Assembly: GCF_035582795.1 (NCBI RefSeq) | Contig: NC_134369.1 | Location: 58,156,001 to 58,220,000 of the forward strand | Direction: 5' to 3' | Length of the DNA stretch: 64,000 bases | Source: Mycteria americana | Taxonomy: Eukaryota; Chordata; Aves; Ciconiiformes; Ciconiidae | Shown here: positions 62,701 through 64,000 of the stretch, piece after piece | Numbering within the stretch: the stretch's first letter is position 1 | Layout of the letters: each line of letters opens with the position of its first letter | The notes under the pieces: model-generated | The model's database searches: none | Seen by the model: the letters and a program-made list of their open reading frames with translations, nothing else | What the model was told of the DNA's origin: nothing | Translations under genes and position numbers: made by a program

Positions 62701-63971
62701 ACTTGGAATAGCAGGACAAAAAACTAGCTCTGTTAGAATTAATCATATCTCATCTTTCACCCTATGGCAAAAATCAAATATCCTTCAAGTATGCTGCATG
62801 TTATCCAAATAATAAGTCCTCTAAACAGCATGATATCCCTGAGAAACTAGACAAAAGTACCACTGATTGGTCACTTTAAAAGGAGTAGTCCACGGAGAAA
62901 GCATGTAAACCAAGGGGAGAGTTTCAGTAGAATAAAATTAGATGTGTGATGTTAGACCTGCATTGTTCTTCCTGCCCTGCTTTGCTTCACTTCCAGGCAT
63001 TCTACACAACCCATCCTGTTTATTCAGATGAGCTGTGAAGGGTCCGGAAGAGTTATTTTGGGATACTGTCCCAGACTTTTGGGATACTGCTGTGAAACAC
63101 AACTTCCTTAATGCATTGGATTCTTTGTCTGCTCTTTTTTCAATTTCTAACTACTCAGACTAACATTAATGGAGTTATCTTGTGCCCTGATTTTAGTGAA
63201 ACACTTCCTTTTCCCGTTCAATATATCATTTTCTCATGCGTTGGACAATATTGTATCCAGCTGTGTTGTGGGAGACCTATCGGAAGTCCCTGGTCACTGG
63301 TGGAGATAGCCTGCAGTAGTAGATAATGGCAGATGATGCCCTTCGGCAGGGCTCTTCAGTCCAGCCCCACAGCCTCTCTCCTACCCCATCACCAGGAGCA
63401 CCATGCACAGCCAGCCGTGTTTAGCACATGCTGGCCCGGAGCAGGAGAGCCCCTGCAACTCGGCAGTAAGGTACTGGACTAGTGGCAGAGAACTGGGAGA
63501 CAGGAGCCAACAGTACAAGACAACTGTGATGGACTAGTCAAGTCATCTTCCTACTAGGAAACGGCAGCAGTATCTTCCTAGCTGTTCAAAATATCTTCTT
63601 TTTTATCACACAAGCTGATTGGGAAATACCCTTGTGTTTGCCCAAGGTTATTGCTATATGAAGTGACATTTTCTGTATATCTTTCAGGAGCAAACAAGAC
63701 AGCAAGATGCACTCAGTTCTCTGAACTGAGATGCACTCAGTTCCTTGAACGTTCTCCTATGGTATGAGGAGAAAGACTGAACAGCTCTGATGCTATTAGT
63801 CCAACTTAAAGTAAGGTTAATAACACTTACTGAGCATTAGCGATAAACTCATTCCATAACATTATGTTGCAGGAAAAATGTCATCTATCTTGAGAAATAT
63901 GACTGTATGTTATCAGAAGCTGTCAGCAAAAAAAACAGTTCCTCTTAGAAAAAGAGCAATAGAAATAGGAG
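59767..63971. other. Non-coding, nothing certain
   Basis: Unique-looking sequence with one 24-bp tandem duplication (63705) and a weak MIR-like resemblance near 63462-63580. No coding exon is recognised. Confidence 0.5.
63705..63751. repeat. 24-bp tandem duplication
   Basis: AGATGCACTCAGTTCTCTGA is followed 24 bases later by AGATGCACTCAGTTCCTTGA. These are two adjacent units with few differences. Confidence 0.85.
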
Positions 63972-64000
63972 TGTGCTGGTTTTGGCTGGGGTAGAGTTAA
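63972..64000 (+). mobile_element. Start of a third ERVL-like LTR, cut by the window edge
   Basis: The last 29 bases match the reverse complement of the right-hand ends of the LTRs at 9406-9959 and 29036-29627, beginning exactly with the TGTGCTGG terminus. This copy therefore reads on the plus strand, opposite to the other two. Whether it is a solo LTR or the 5' LTR of a longer provirus cannot be seen here. Confidence 0.8.

Overview
The window looks like ordinary, AT-rich vertebrate nuclear DNA from a bird. Three things support this: several copies of CR1, the dominant LINE of birds and reptiles; solo LTRs of an ERVL-like type common in bird genomes; and two intact rhodopsin-family receptor genes, the tandem bradykinin receptors BDKRB2 and BDKRB1. 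I see no bacterial features, CRISPR arrays, rRNA or convincing tRNA genes.

Layout. From 1 to about 42.6 kb there is no recognisable protein-coding exon. This gene-poor stretch holds old CR1 remnants (4.39-4.46, 8.05-9.2 and 12.79-14.16 kb, all minus strand) and two younger CR1 copies on the plus strand (14.45-15.40 and 18.64-20.0 kb). The second of these keeps a 391-codon open reverse-transcriptase frame. It also holds three solo LTRs (9406-9959, 17331-18044 and 29036-29627), all reading on the minus strand. I placed their ends to the base from TG...CA termini and 5-bp target-site duplications.

At 42631-43776 lies the main coding exon of the bradykinin B2 (ornithokinin) receptor, with a splice acceptor directly in front. 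About 8.7 kb downstream, in the same orientation, 52514-53599 encodes the B1 receptor. The interval between them has no CR1 or LTR copy that I recognise, only a tRNA-SINE-like remnant and a possible old LINE scrap. This head-to-tail pair is the arrangement known in mammals. Both genes encode plasma-membrane GPCRs for kinins: B2 is usually constitutive and B1 usually inducible. Beyond the B1 gene come a short minisatellite (54.42-54.54 kb), a possible LTR-like piece (55.73-55.97 kb), a 5'-truncated CR1 on the minus strand (59.27-59.77 kb), and at the last 29 bases the start of another LTR copy on the plus strand.

Most interesting points. By alignment to remembered human sequences, the B1 receptor has Ser at the TM3 site of the mammalian B1 lysine that favours des-Arg kinins, and Asn where kinin receptors usually have a ligand-contacting Asp in TM7. 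The LTR set shows stepwise decay of the promoter motifs. I found no convincing undescribed biological system; the window reads as two conserved receptor genes in repeat-bearing intergenic DNA.
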